The translations under genes were made by a program, and so were the position numbers. The notes under the pieces are model-generated. The model worked only from the letters and a program-made list of their open reading frames with translations, ran no database searches and was not told where the DNA came from. DNA of 64,000 bases from CAZXEJ01 sp964639895 (GTDB lineage Bacteria; Desulfobacterota_D; UBA1144; Nemesobacterales; JADFKM01), in assembly GCA_964639895.1 (NCBI GenBank), contig CAZXEJ010000005.1, positions 1 through 64,000 on the forward strand, given 5' to 3'. Positions 20,419 to 29,611 of the stretch are shown here, piece after piece (position 1 is the stretch's first letter; every line of letters starts with the position of its first letter).

Positions 20419-21618
20419 TCAGGCGACGGAGCCGCCCACGGACTGGTACTGTTGGATGCGCCTTTCGCGCTGCTCGTGGGTGAGGCGCTTGAGCACCCTC
20501 ATCGACACGGGGAACTCAGCCACCGAGCGCACCTCTATGTGGCCGCGCTCGAGCGCCCGCCGGAACACCTCTTCGCCGCGCTCGGAGCGGACGATACAGA
20601 TGGTCCAGCCATCGGCGCCCACGCCGCCCGCCGAGATGTCGGCGTGCTCGGCCGAGAAGTCGCCGCAGTAGTTGCACTGCTCGCGCTGGTAGATGCGCGC
20701 CTCCTTGAGCGGGGTCTCGATGCGGCGCCCGTCCTTGAGGTCGGTCACTATCTTGCCCTTCACGTTGAGCTTTACCACGTCCTCAGGGTCTATGCCGGCC
20801 TGCTCGCGCAGATACTCGTTGAGGAATCCGTCGAAGACGAACGTCTCCGTGCAGAAGAGGCCTATAGAGAGCTTTACGGCCCGGGCGTACTGGCGGAAGT
20901 GTTTCCTCTGCTTGTCGACGTTCTTGGGGCCGCGGCTCTCGTCGATGAAGTCGTCCGGTGCGCCGAGGTTGGCGGCGTAGCCGGACACCTCGCACGACAC
21001 GCCCACCAGCGCCACCCGAGAGAGCTTGTGCTTGTCGACGGCTTCTTTGAGCATGAGCGGAGTGGCGCAGTAGGTATACCACGACTTTGCGTTCTCGAGC
21101 AGCTCGTCGACGCTCGTGACCACCTTGGGCACGGGCTTCAGCCATAGCTCGTCCGACGGGCCCGCCACGCATGCGCCCTCGATCAACCCCTCGTTGAAGG
21201 CGGTCCTCAGGATCTCCGTCACCACGCCCCCGTCCTGTGCGCGACTTACGACGCCGGGGTCGGTGCTTCGTGCCGCGCAGATGAACCTTGCGACGCCGTA
21301 GTACTCGTCCTCGCGGCGGCGCCTTCCGAAGGCCCGCTCGTCCAGCTCTTCGGGGCTTATGGGCCTCATCCTGTAGGGGCTCAGTCTCTCGCAGGCGTTG
21401 GCGCAGACGTCACACCCGATCTGCTCGCTTATGGGGCAGTAGTCGAACCCCTTCTTGGGCTTGGCCACGTAGGGGAACATCGAGTCGTGGTCGTACTTTA
21501 TCACGCCGTAGGGACAGGTGACGACACACATCGAGCAACCGCAACAGCTACCCAACGCCACGACCTCATTCATCATCCGCTTGAACGACTTGACAAGGGT
21601 ATCCGTCTGGGCGTCCAT
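20419..21618 (-). CDS. Coenzyme F420 hydrogenase/dehydrogenase beta-subunit family protein (FrhB-like)
   Basis: 399-residue iron-sulfur flavoprotein expected to pass electrons to or from F420. The N-terminal cysteine cluster GSCCGCSMCVVTCPYGVI suits a 4Fe-4S centre. The FrhB domains follow: SRAQDGGVVTEIL, ARSTDPG, WYTYCATPLMLKEAV, VALVGVSCEVSGYA and, near the C-terminus, CNYCGDFSAEHADISAGGVGADGWT. Last gene of cofD-cofE-cofG-cofH-frhB, 37 bp after cofH, with a GAGGTGA SD. The electron partner (hydrogenase, formate dehydrogenase, sulfite reductase or other) is not in the window, so the reaction is unknown. Confidence 0.85.
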   Translation of the reverse strand: MDAQTDTLVKSFKRMMNEVVALGSCCGCSMCVVTCPYGVIKYDHDSMFPYVAKPKKGFDYCPISEQIGCDVCANACERLSPYRMRPISPEELDERAFGRRRREDEYYGVARFICAARSTDPGVVSRAQDGGVVTEILRTAFNEGLIEGACVAGPSDELWLKPVPKVVTSVDELLENAKSWYTYCATPLMLKEAVDKHKLSRVALVGVSCEVSGYAANLGAPDDFIDESRGPKNVDKQRKHFRQYARAVKLSIGLFCTETFVFDGFLNEYLREQAGIDPEDVVKLNVKGKIVTDLKDGRRIETPLKEARIYQREQCNYCGDFSAEHADISAGGVGADGWTICIVRSERGEEVFRRALERGHIEVRSVAEFPVSMRVLKRLTHEQRERRIQQYQSVGGSVA

Positions 21619-21655
21619 CTTCTATCACCTCGCTCCGGGGGGTAGGAGGCCGATG

Positions 21656-22894
21656 TCAGGCCACTTTCTCTTCTCTATCGAACAGTTGGAGTATCTCGTA
21701 CGTGGTCGATCGCTCGGCCGGAATGCGGCCGATCTGTCGGGTCAAGCGGCGGAACTCCTCGGGCGGGAAGTACTCGCCGTAGTTGGCGCCGGCGGCCCTG
21801 GATATCTGCTCCTCCATGAGGGTGCCGCCGAAGTCGTTGGCGCCGGCCGTGAGGGAGAACTGGGCGAACTCGGGGCCCTGCTTGACCCAGGAGACCTGGA
21901 TGTTGTTTATCCAGCCGCGCAGCATGAGGCGCGAGACGGCGTACATCTTGAGCTGGTCGAGATCGCTCGGCCCGCCGCGGGCGAGCCCCTTCTTGTAAAG
22001 CCTCGTGTTCCATGGGATGAACCGCAGTGGGACGAACTCCGTGAATCCACCCGTCTCCTTCTGTATGTCACGCAACGTCTCCAGGTGCTTGGCCCAGTGG
22101 TGGGGCTTGTCGACGTGGCCGTACATGATGGTCGACGTCGTACGCATACCGGCACGGTGGGCCTTTTTCACAATGCTTATCCACTTCTCGGTGGGTATCT
22201 TGCCCGGTGCTATGATGCGGCGGATGCTGTCGTCGAGTACCTCGGCCGCCGTGCCGGGGAAGGTGTTGTGGCCCGCGTCCTTCAACATCTCGATGAAGTC
22301 CTCTTCGCTCCTGCCTATGGTCTTTGCACCGTAGTATATCTCGAACGGAGAGAAGCAGTGTGTATGCATCTGGGGGACCGCTCGCTTCACGGTCTTTATG
22401 AGCTCGATGTAGAAGTAGCCGTCGATATCGGGATGCATCCCCCCCTGCATGCACACCTCCGTGGCACCCCGCTCCCACGCTTCGCGGGTCTTCTCGGCCA
22501 CCTCTTCCATGGTGAGGAAGTAGGCCCTCTCGTCCCCCTCGGGGGCCATGAAGTTGCAGAAGCCGCAGTAAGTGTTGCAGACGTTCGTGAAGTTTATGTT
22601 ACGGTTGACCACGTATGTGACGACGTCACCCACGTCCTCCTTTCTTATGGCGTCTGCCGTAAGGGCAAGCGCGGCAAGGGAGGACACGTCGCGAAGGGTG
22701 AACAGGTAGACTGCGTCCTCGCGCGAGAGCTCCTCGCCCTTGAGTGCTGCTTCGAGAATGCGTGACGTGGCCGCAGGAGCCATGGCGAGCACCGCGTCCA
22801 GGGGAAGAGCCCTCCACTCCTCCATCGTGCTTCTCACGTTGGCGAGCAGCCCGTTGTCCTCGCTCTCCCTTACGACGTCAACACCACTCTGCAT
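21656..22894 (-). CDS. cofH: FO synthase subunit 2, CofH radical SAM enzyme
   Basis: Radical SAM enzyme joining a tyrosine-derived hydroxybenzyl unit to the ribitylaminouracil intermediate on the way to the deazaflavin FO. 412 residues. Radical SAM motif NINFTNVCNTYCGFCNFMA (CxxxCxxC), preceded by VVTYVVNRN, as in CofH and MqnE relatives; C-terminal GANDFGGTLMEEQISRAAG is the shared CofH/MqnE ending. Assigned CofH because cofG is directly upstream and overlaps it by 17 bp. Start at the ATG at 22894, with AAGGAGG 9 nt upstream; an earlier in-frame ATG (22924) has no SD. Confidence 0.92.
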   Translation of the reverse strand: MQSGVDVVRESEDNGLLANVRSTMEEWRALPLDAVLAMAPAATSRILEAALKGEELSREDAVYLFTLRDVSSLAALALTADAIRKEDVGDVVTYVVNRNINFTNVCNTYCGFCNFMAPEGDERAYFLTMEEVAEKTREAWERGATEVCMQGGMHPDIDGYFYIELIKTVKRAVPQMHTHCFSPFEIYYGAKTIGRSEEDFIEMLKDAGHNTFPGTAAEVLDDSIRRIIAPGKIPTEKWISIVKKAHRAGMRTTSTIMYGHVDKPHHWAKHLETLRDIQKETGGFTEFVPLRFIPWNTRLYKKGLARGGPSDLDQLKMYAVSRLMLRGWINNIQVSWVKQGPEFAQFSLTAGANDFGGTLMEEQISRAAGANYGEYFPPEEFRRLTRQIGRIPAERSTTYEILQLFDREEKVA

Positions 22895-24164
22895 TACTCC
22901 GTGCCTCCTTGGGCAAATATCCATCGCCGTCCACCATCGCTGCTGCCTTGGCGTACAGCTCTCCCGTAAGATAGTCCCTGTTCAGGTAGGCGGGATAGAC
23001 GGGCAGCCTCTCGCGCAGCTCGAGTCCCAGGCGCCCGACCATCTCCTCCATCTTCTCCACCTGCGGCCAAGGGGCCTCCGGGTTTACGTAGTCGATGGTG
23101 ATGGGGGAAACGCCCCCGAGATCGTTGGCGCCGGCCACGACGTAGAGCGGGTACTGGTCGGAGTTGAGGTTGGGCGGCACCTGTATGTTCATTTTGTCCG
23201 GGAACAGGAGCCTTGCTATGGCCACTGTCTTCACCATATCGGCCACCGAGGGGACCGGCCAACGCTCCATGGGTATGCCCGGCTTGGGGGAGAAGTTCTG
23301 AATGATGATCTCCTGTATGTGGCCGTACTCGGCGTCCACCCTTTCGAGCGCGATGAGAGAATCGATCCTCTCCTCCCACGTCTCGCCGATACCTACCAGT
23401 ATTCCCGACGTCCACGGGATGCGGAGTTCACCGGCCTCGGCGATCGTCCTCATCCTTACGGCGGGAACCTTGTCGGGGGAACCGTAATGGGCTTCGCCCT
23501 CGGCCAGAAGACGCTCGCTTACGGTCTCGAGCATGAGACCCATGCTGGGATTGGTCTTGCGCAGCTCCTCGAGCTCGTCCCTCTGGAGCACGCCGAGATT
23601 GGTATGGGGAAAGATTCCCTTCTCCAGGACGGCGCGGCTCATGGCGGCTGCGAACTCGGCCGTAGACGAGTACCCCATTCCGGCCAGCGCGTCACGGTAG
23701 ACCTTGTACTTCTTCTCGGGCTTGTCTCCTGTCACGAACAGCAGCTCCGTGCAGCCCAGCTCGGCCCCTCGGCCGGCCATCCGCACGACCTGGTCCGGCG
23801 GGACGAAAAGCGGCCCCTCGTCGGGCTCGGTCTTGAACGTGCAGTACGAACAGTTGTCCCGGCACAGCGTGGTAAGAGGGACGAACACGTTCTTCGAATA
23901 GGTCACCACCCGTCCCTTGGCCCTCTCCCTTACGGCCTTGGCCGCGGCGACGAGCGCCAGCAGATCGGGCCCTTCGACGGAGGCCAGATAGAGAGCATCT
24001 TCGCGGCTCAACCTGCCGCCGTCGAGCACCCGGCCCAGGATGTTTTCCAGTCTGCGGTCTCTAGCAGGGGAGAGATCGTCTTCTTCGACGCCTAGAGGAG
24101 CAAGCAGGGAGTGCAGGAACCCGTCCCTTATCAAGGTGTGGGCCTGTTCAGCGAAAGAGATCAT
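22878..24164 (-). CDS. cofG: FO synthase subunit 1, CofG radical SAM enzyme
   Basis: Radical SAM enzyme that closes the deazaflavin ring to give FO. 428 residues, longer than archaeal CofG because of an N-terminal ~75-residue helical extension. Radical SAM motif VTYSKNVFVPLTTLCRDNC plus SYC (CxxxCxxC); later FTGDKPE-like TGDKPEKKY, GILVGIGETWEER and C-terminal VAGANDLGGVSPITIDYVNPE, diagnostic of CofG. Overlaps cofE upstream by 17 bp and cofH downstream by 17 bp. Separate cofG and cofH genes, not fused as in actinobacterial FbiC. Confidence 0.94.
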   Translation of the reverse strand: MISFAEQAHTLIRDGFLHSLLAPLGVEEDDLSPARDRRLENILGRVLDGGRLSREDALYLASVEGPDLLALVAAAKAVRERAKGRVVTYSKNVFVPLTTLCRDNCSYCTFKTEPDEGPLFVPPDQVVRMAGRGAELGCTELLFVTGDKPEKKYKVYRDALAGMGYSSTAEFAAAMSRAVLEKGIFPHTNLGVLQRDELEELRKTNPSMGLMLETVSERLLAEGEAHYGSPDKVPAVRMRTIAEAGELRIPWTSGILVGIGETWEERIDSLIALERVDAEYGHIQEIIIQNFSPKPGIPMERWPVPSVADMVKTVAIARLLFPDKMNIQVPPNLNSDQYPLYVVAGANDLGGVSPITIDYVNPEAPWPQVEKMEEMVGRLGLELRERLPVYPAYLNRDYLTGELYAKAAAMVDGDGYLPKEARSNAEWC

Positions 24165-24903
24165 CTTCGGGTTTCCTCAACAACCGTTTTGCACCCTCTT
24201 GGCTCTTCTCGTAGGAAAATCCTCTAATGAGTGCGGCCGGAACGCGCTCGGTCTTGCCCAGCACAAGGCCCGCGGCCGAGCAAATCTCGTCGGCTTGGGC
24301 GAGCACGGTCGCCTGCAGGCAGAACCCCTCCGGGTCGCTTTTACCCCGGTAGTCCTTGAGCGGCTCCATCCCGTAGCACCCTATGGCCACCTGTACCAAG
24401 CCGTCCCTCCACGGTCTTCCCACCGTGTCGGTCACGACGACGGCCGCCTCGACGCCGAACCGCTCGCGAAACCCCTCGTGCAACGCCCTAGCCGTCCCGT
24501 CCGGATCCTGTGGCAGCAACAGCGCCTTCCCTTCGCTGCCAACGTTCGACAGATCGACACCCGCGTTGGCGCACACCACACCGTGCAGGTTCTCGACGAT
24601 GAACTTGTCACGGTCCATCTTGACGACGCGCAGTGTCTCTCTAAGTATTATTTCCACAACCCTCGGGTCCTTGTCAAGCAATTTGGCCGCCCCGTAGGCG
24701 AAGGGCGTGGGCTCGACGGAGTCGAGCTCGACGAACCTTCCCTCGGCCTTGGAAACTATCTTCGCGGCCACGACGACGACGTCGCCGTCCTCAAGTCCCC
24801 CGGCCGAGCGAAGGGCCGCCTCGGACAGCAGCCCGACAAGGTCGTCGCCGGGCCTGACCTCGGGTATTCCCCGCAGCGGTATCACGCTGTAGCCGCCATC
24901 CAT
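24148..24903 (-). CDS. cofE: Coenzyme F420-0:L-glutamate ligase
   Basis: GTP-dependent addition of L-glutamate to the F420-0 tail. 251 residues, matching stand-alone CofE; it lacks the C-terminal FMN reductase domain found in actinobacterial FbiB. Motifs: IPLRGIPEVRPGDDL, DGDVVVVAAKIVSKAEGR, GVVCANAGVDLSNV, VVVTDTVGRPWRDGLVQVAIGC. ATG at 24903 preferred over the GTG at 24912 because GAGGAG then sits 8 nt upstream. 34 bp after cofD, and its 3' end overlaps cofG. Confidence 0.94.
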   Translation of the reverse strand: MDGGYSVIPLRGIPEVRPGDDLVGLLSEAALRSAGGLEDGDVVVVAAKIVSKAEGRFVELDSVEPTPFAYGAAKLLDKDPRVVEIILRETLRVVKMDRDKFIVENLHGVVCANAGVDLSNVGSEGKALLLPQDPDGTARALHEGFRERFGVEAAVVVTDTVGRPWRDGLVQVAIGCYGMEPLKDYRGKSDPEGFCLQATVLAQADEICSAAGLVLGKTERVPAALIRGFSYEKSQEGAKRLLRKPEDDLFR

Positions 24904-24937
24904 AGCGCACACTCCTCAACATTGTCCTGGGGCCGCC

Positions 24938-25912
24938 CTAGACGTTTCCCGCCGCGGGCCTGCCGGCCCGGACGCCGCCTGCGCCTGCAGCCTCGAGCAC
25001 AACGCGCGCGAGCCGCCGCGCCTTCCCCTCGTCGCTCATCAGCGTGTCGGCCTCTACGCACTCCAGGCCCATGGCGCGTATGTCGGCCGCCATCGCACGG
25101 TCGGCATGGTCGATCACCATCACGTCGAGAAAGTCCCCGTACAGCCGCGCCACCTGGCGCGACGACACCTCCATGCCCAGCCCCCGCATCAGACGGTCGG
25201 CCGGCCCTTTGACGGGCCTCCCCCCGATGAGCGGACTTACGGCTACGACCCTGGCCCGCGTAGCCCGCAGCGCCTCCCTTACCCCCGCCACCTCCAGTAT
25301 AGGGCCCACGCTTATGACGGGGTTGCTCGGGCATATGACGACGGCGCGTGCCTCGGCGATGGACTCCACCACCCCGGGCGCGGGCCGGGCGCTCTCGGCA
25401 CCCTTGAGTCGCACCCCCAGCACGCGGGGCTTCATTCTCTCGCGCACGAAGTAGTGCTGGAAGTGCATCTCGCCGGCCTCGGTTTCGATCCACGTCTCCA
25501 CTCGGCTGTCGGTCATGGGGAGTACCGTAGTACCCACGGGGACGCCGAAGGCCCGCGCAAGCCGAGCCGTAACCTCCGTAGGGGTAAGGCCCTGCGAGAG
25601 CAGCCACGTGCGGTAGATGTGGGTGGCCAGGTCCTTGTCCCCCAGCCGGAACCACGTCTCGAGCCCGAACCTCTCGAGGGCGGCGAGCGTGTGGGTGGTA
25701 TCCCCTTGCTGCCCCCACCCCTTCTTCCTGTCCACCATGCCGGAAAGCCAATACAGTACGGTATCGACGTCGGGGCTTACACGCAGGCCGTAGAGCGTGA
25801 TGTCGTCCCCGGTGTTGACAACGACGACCAGACGCTCGTCTTCGTCCATGGCGGCACGAAGACCGCAGAGCATCTTCGAAGCACCTACACCGCCGCCTAG
25901 AGCCACTATCAT
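24938..25912 (-). CDS. cofD: CofD/FbiA-type phosphoenolpyruvyl- or 2-phospholactate transferase
   Basis: Transfers the three-carbon phosphoacid moiety from its GDP- or GPP-activated form to FO, giving (dehydro-)F420-0. 324 residues. N-terminal MIVALGGGVGASKMLCGL, then VVVNTGDDITLYGLRVSPDVDTVLYWLSG, WFRLGDKDLATHIYRT and TVLPMTDSRVET, followed by ICPSNPVISVGPIL and SPLIGGRPVKGPADRLMRGLG, all family hallmarks. Start at MIVALGGG; a GTG eight codons upstream is possible. First gene of the F420 operon. The donor (lactate, PEP or 3-phosphoglycerate derived) cannot be read from sequence, and no cofC/fbiD guanylyltransferase is in the window. Confidence 0.93.
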   Translation of the reverse strand: MIVALGGGVGASKMLCGLRAAMDEDERLVVVVNTGDDITLYGLRVSPDVDTVLYWLSGMVDRKKGWGQQGDTTHTLAALERFGLETWFRLGDKDLATHIYRTWLLSQGLTPTEVTARLARAFGVPVGTTVLPMTDSRVETWIETEAGEMHFQHYFVRERMKPRVLGVRLKGAESARPAPGVVESIAEARAVVICPSNPVISVGPILEVAGVREALRATRARVVAVSPLIGGRPVKGPADRLMRGLGMEVSSRQVARLYGDFLDVMVIDHADRAMAADIRAMGLECVEADTLMSDEGKARRLARVVLEAAGAGGVRAGRPAAGNV

Positions 25913-26148
25913 GGTCGTACCCAAGAAAAGAGCCACTCACGGCCGCCGCCGCATTCCACACGTAAAGGCAGAGTGGCCGCCCTCCCCCCGCCCACACTTG
26001 GGAGCCGCTCACCCGTCGCCACGGGCGGAGAAGACCTTAAATTATCACCAGTGGGCCGGACGTTTTCAACACCCCCGCGCGCGCCGCTCCGCGCCGGCTG
26101 CGGCCGTATCGGCTCCCTTTATGGGATACGCCGGGGCGCCCGCCGGAC

Positions 26149-26910
26149 CTACTGCAGCGGCTCGCCGCCGCTCTGGCCGGCCGCCTTGCGCCTTATCTCC
26201 TCCCACTTCTGATAGAGCAGCGTATAGGTCCTCGTCGCCTCCTGCCAACGGCCTTCCTCGACGTGCTCCAGCACCCGCCACAGCTCGGCCGCAGAGTGCT
26301 CGTTCTTGAGCGTCAGCGGATGGATCAGGCCCACCAGCTCGCCGTAGTTGAGCACGAGGTAGGACGAAGGGTCGTGGCGGCCGAGCCTAGAGCCCAACTC
26401 ACGGGCCCTGCGGGCCAGATCGGCCATAGCCCCCGCGAACACCTCGTCGACGCCGCCTTCTCCACCCGCAGAGACGCCCTCGGCGATGCGTGCGGCCCGC
26501 CCCAGCCGCTCGAGGCCCTTGGAAAGCCGGGTGTGGTAATAGATCGAGCCGAACCCCCATTGGAGCTGGATGTACTTGCGCTCCTCGGCATCGAAGAGGA
26601 GAAACCACTCGAAGGGTATGTGGTCTTCGGCAAGGAGCAGGTAGGGGTTGTCGCCCCCTTCGAGGGGGCAGACGTAGTAGCGTCCCTCGGACTTCATGAA
26701 GTAGCAGTCTACGATCTCCCCCTCATCCATCCCGAGCCGGCGGGAGAGCTCGCGCCGGAAGTTCTCGTACTCTTGGCCGAACCAGACGCCGAAGGGAGAT
26801 GTGGGCCCGCCCCAGTATTGCTCGTAGAACCGGACGTACGTCTCCCAGTATCGACGCTTCTCCCCAATGGTCTCAAGGGGCACGTACACGAGCAGTGTAC
26901 TCAGAGCCAT
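26149..26910 (-). CDS. Conserved-looking protein of unknown function
   Basis: 253 residues, soluble, unusually rich in Trp and Tyr (for example RRYWETYVRFYEQYWGG, GVWFGQEYENFRR, FEWFLLFDAEERKYIQLQWG, YYHTRLSKGLERLGRA). No signal peptide, membrane segment or nucleotide-binding motif seen. I do not recognise the family. The C-terminal half is helical. Start at the ATG of MALSTLLVYVP; a GTG at 26964 would add 18 residues but would place the leader dyad inside the coding region. Lies about 240 bp upstream of the F420 operon on the same strand, with its own TATAAT. Confidence 0.72.
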   Translation of the reverse strand: MALSTLLVYVPLETIGEKRRYWETYVRFYEQYWGGPTSPFGVWFGQEYENFRRELSRRLGMDEGEIVDCYFMKSEGRYYVCPLEGGDNPYLLLAEDHIPFEWFLLFDAEERKYIQLQWGFGSIYYHTRLSKGLERLGRAARIAEGVSAGGEGGVDEVFAGAMADLARRARELGSRLGRHDPSSYLVLNYGELVGLIHPLTLKNEHSAAELWRVLEHVEEGRWQEATRTYTLLYQKWEEIRRKAAGQSGGEPLQ

Positions 26911-26924
26911 AACAAGCCGACCCT

Positions 26925-26982
26925 GGCTATCCCTCGCCGACCCGGGCCGGTAAGGGATAGCCACCTATGTTATGTGATTATA
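26925..26982 (-). promoter_or_regulatory. Promoter -10 and leader inverted repeat before the unknown gene
   Basis: Minus strand TATAAT at 26982-26977. Just downstream of the expected start lies a perfect 10-bp inverted repeat: GGCTATCCCT (26925-26934) and AGGGATAGCC (26953-26962) with an 18-nt loop, read on the plus strand. It sits between promoter and ATG (26910), so it could be an operator or a leader hairpin. Confidence 0.5.
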
Positions 26983-27497
26983 TCACCTACGCCCCTCGGA
27001 GCACAGAGCGACACCCACCACGACTACGGAGACGTGGGCAATGCGCGCTCCGACGGGGTGGACGGTGTACAGCATCGCGGTGACCGCTCGGCGCCGCCGA
27101 GCCGCAAGCGCTACGACGGCCGTATAAGCCTGCGGCGCAGGCGGCATCCGTGTAGCATGACGACGTCCATGACGTAGAGAAGATACCTCAGGACTCTTCA
27201 TCGTTCGCCAGCAACGACTCCGCGTAGCTGGCTCATACGATTCCGCACATATCCACACATATCCACGATACAAAAGAGAAGAAGCCGCTGCAAAAAGCTC
27301 CCCTGCAGATGCACTCCACGTGACGTACCCTTCCGGCTTAAGACGTTGCACGGGAGGGCGAGGTTGATTAATCGTCCGCCCCTTGAGCTACAGCGGCGGC
27401 GTACACTCCGTTCCCCCTTCGGGCCGACGGGGGCGAGGGGAGTCGGTCCGGAGGGCGGCTCCCCATCCAGATGGCCGCGCCCGTCTCACCCCTCAGG
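26983..27497. other. Intergenic region, no gene recognised
   Basis: About 515 bases between the unknown gene's promoter and the leuC promoter. A short tandem ATCCACACAT-type repeat lies near 27250. Coding frames are short and unconvincing. Confidence 0.55.
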
Positions 27498-27503
27498 TAT
27501 AAT
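27498..27503 (+). promoter_or_regulatory. -10 element of leuCD
   Basis: Perfect TATAAT at 27498-27503. No good -35 at 16-18 bp. Expected start near 27510, leader of about 30 nt, with AAGGG at 27527-27531 serving the leuC start. Confidence 0.5.
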
Positions 27504-27538
27504 GTAGAGAATATCCTCTGTCTGGGAAGGGATGAGTG

Positions 27539-28993
27539 ATGGCCGGCAAGACCCTGTTCGATAAGATCTGGGACAAACACGTGGTCTACGAGGAAGAGGG
27601 CAGGCCCTCGCTTCTCTACATCGACCGCCACTTCGTGCACGAGGTGACCTCGCCCCAGGCCTTCGAGGGGCTGCGTCTTGCGGGACGCAGGGTGCGCCGG
27701 CCGGATCTTACGTTCGCCACCATGGACCACAACGTCCCCACGACCGACCGATCGCTTCCCATCGAGGATCCCATATCGAGAACTCAGATCGAGACGCTGC
27801 GGCGCAACTGCAGGGAGTTCGGCATCGAGCTCTTCGATCTGACGAGTCCCTACCAGGGTATAGTGCACGTCATAGGGCCCGAACTGGGTCTCACGCTGCC
27901 CGGCCTCACGATAGTGTGCGGCGACAGCCACACCTCGACCCACGGCGCCTTCGGGGCGCTGGCCTTCGGCATAGGTACGAGCGAGGTGGAACACGTCCTT
28001 GCCACGCAGTGCCTGTGGCAGGACAAGCCGCGGGTGCTGGAGATAAGGGTCACCGGCCGCAGGCCCGCCGGTGTGACGGCCAAGGACATGATCCTATGTA
28101 TAATAGGCCGGATCGGCACGGCCGGAGCCACTGGACACGTGATCGAATACACCGGCGAGGCCATCGAGGCCTTGACGATGGAAGAGAGGATGACGGTGTG
28201 CAACATGTCGATCGAGGCCGGAGCGCGGGCGGGTATGATCGCCCCTGACGAGGAGACGTTCCGCTATCTGGAGGGCAGGCCCCGCGTCCCCAAGGGGAGG
28301 GAGTGGGAGGAGGCCGTACGCCAGTGGCGCGAGCTACGCACGGACGAGGACGCACGCTACGACAAGACCGTACAGCTCGCAGCCGACGAGATGGCCCCCC
28401 AAGTCACCTGGGGTACGACGCCCGCCATGGTGAGCGACGTCACGGGGCGGGTGCCCTCGCCCGAATCGTTCCCCACCGACGTCGAGCGCCAGAGCGTGCG
28501 CCGTGCGCTCGAATACATGGGGCTTGAGCCCGGCACCCCGATCGAGGACATCAGGATCGACCGCGTCTTCATAGGGTCGTGCACCAATTCGCGCCTCAGA
28601 GACCTTGCGGCCGTTGCAGCCCTCGTAAAGGGCCGGCGCGTAGCAAGCGGCGTGAGGGCCATGGTCGTACCCGGCTCACAGCTCGTCAAGCTCCAGGCAG
28701 AGAAGCTCGGCATAGACAAGGTGCTCAAGGAAGCGGGGTTCGAGTGGAGGGAATCGGGTTGCAGCATGTGCCTTGGAATGAACCCCGACATCCTGATGCC
28801 CGGCGAGCGGTGCGCCAGCACCTCGAACAGGAACTTCGAGGGGCGCCAGGGCCGGGGTGGTCGGACACACCTGGTGAGCCCGCTCATGGCAGCCGCAGCC
28901 GCCATCGAGGGGCACTTCGTCGACATACGCCAATGGAACCTCGACCGGGTGGAGAGGGAGTACGAGGACCTTATCGAGGCGGGGAGGACGTAG
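27539..28993 (+). CDS. leuC: 3-isopropylmalate dehydratase large subunit
   Basis: Aconitase-family isomerisation of 2- to 3-isopropylmalate in leucine synthesis, with a 4Fe-4S cluster. 484 residues. Motifs: [37 protein letters not shown], then the cluster cysteines in GSCTNSR and in [10 protein letters not shown], and [16 protein letters not shown]. An ATG at 27539 follows directly on an in-frame GTG at 27536; AAGGG 7 nt ahead of the ATG favours the ATG. leuD follows after 3 bp. leuA and leuB are not in the window. Confidence 0.96.
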   Translation: MAGKTLFDKIWDKHVVYEEEGRPSLLYIDRHFVHEVTSPQAFEGLRLAGRRVRRPDLTFATMDHNVPTTDRSLPIEDPISRTQIETLRRNCREFGIELFDLTSPYQGIVHVIGPELGLTLPGLTIVCGDSHTSTHGAFGALAFGIGTSEVEHVLATQCLWQDKPRVLEIRVTGRRPAGVTAKDMILCIIGRIGTAGATGHVIEYTGEAIEALTMEERMTVCNMSIEAGARAGMIAPDEETFRYLEGRPRVPKGREWEEAVRQWRELRTDEDARYDKTVQLAADEMAPQVTWGTTPAMVSDVTGRVPSPESFPTDVERQSVRRALEYMGLEPGTPIEDIRIDRVFIGSCTNSRLRDLAAVAALVKGRRVASGVRAMVVPGSQLVKLQAEKLGIDKVLKEAGFEWRESGCSMCLGMNPDILMPGERCASTSNRNFEGRQGRGGRTHLVSPLMAAAAAIEGHFVDIRQWNLDRVEREYEDLIEAGRT

Positions 28994-28996
28994 GGC

Positions 28997-29611
28997 ATGG
29001 AACCACTTAGGAAGATAAAGGGCATAGTAGCCCCACTGGAGAGAGCCAACGTCGACACCGACCAGATAATACCCAAACAGTTCCTCAAGCGCATTGAGCG
29101 CACTGGTTTCGGCAAGTACCTCTTCTATGACTGGCGCTTCGGAGAGGACGGGTCCGAGAACCCCGAGTTCGTCCTCAACCAGCCACGCTACCGAGGTGCC
29201 TCCATCCTGCTGGCCGAGGAGAACTTCGGCTGCGGAAGCTCCCGAGAACACGCACCCTGGGCGCTGCTCGACTACGGGTTCAAGGTGATCATCGCCCCCT
29301 CGTTCGCAGACATCTTCTACAACAACTGCTTCAAGAACGGCATGCTGCCGCTCGTGCTGCCCCACGACGACGTGAAGGAGCTTTTCAAGCGCACCTACGC
29401 CAACGAGGGCTACGAGCTGGAAGTCGACCTGGAACGCCAGACCGTAAGTGACGACATGGGCCTCAGTGTGCGGTTCGATATAGACCCGTTCAAGAAGAGG
29501 TGCCTGCTCGAGGGACTGGACGACATCGCCCTCACCTTGAGGCTGGAAGACCGTATCGCCGACTACGAGCGCCGCTCCGACGTAGCCGGCAGGACGCCCC
29601 TCTCCGCCTGA
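28997..29611 (+). CDS. leuD: 3-isopropylmalate dehydratase small subunit
   Basis: Swivelling domain partner of LeuC. 204 residues. N-terminal [27 protein letters not shown], then the hallmark [20 protein letters not shown] and [21 protein letters not shown]. Starts 3 bp after the leuC stop with GGAGG upstream, so the two subunits are co-translated. Full length for the bacterial family. Confidence 0.97.
   Translation: MEPLRKIKGIVAPLERANVDTDQIIPKQFLKRIERTGFGKYLFYDWRFGEDGSENPEFVLNQPRYRGASILLAEENFGCGSSREHAPWALLDYGFKVIIAPSFADIFYNNCFKNGMLPLVLPHDDVKELFKRTYANEGYELEVDLERQTVSDDMGLSVRFDIDPFKKRCLLEGLDDIALTLRLEDRIADYERRSDVAGRTPLSA

Noticed and set aside
21518..24095. Two long plus-strand frames over cofH and cofG
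   Set aside because: Shadows of two clear radical SAM genes.
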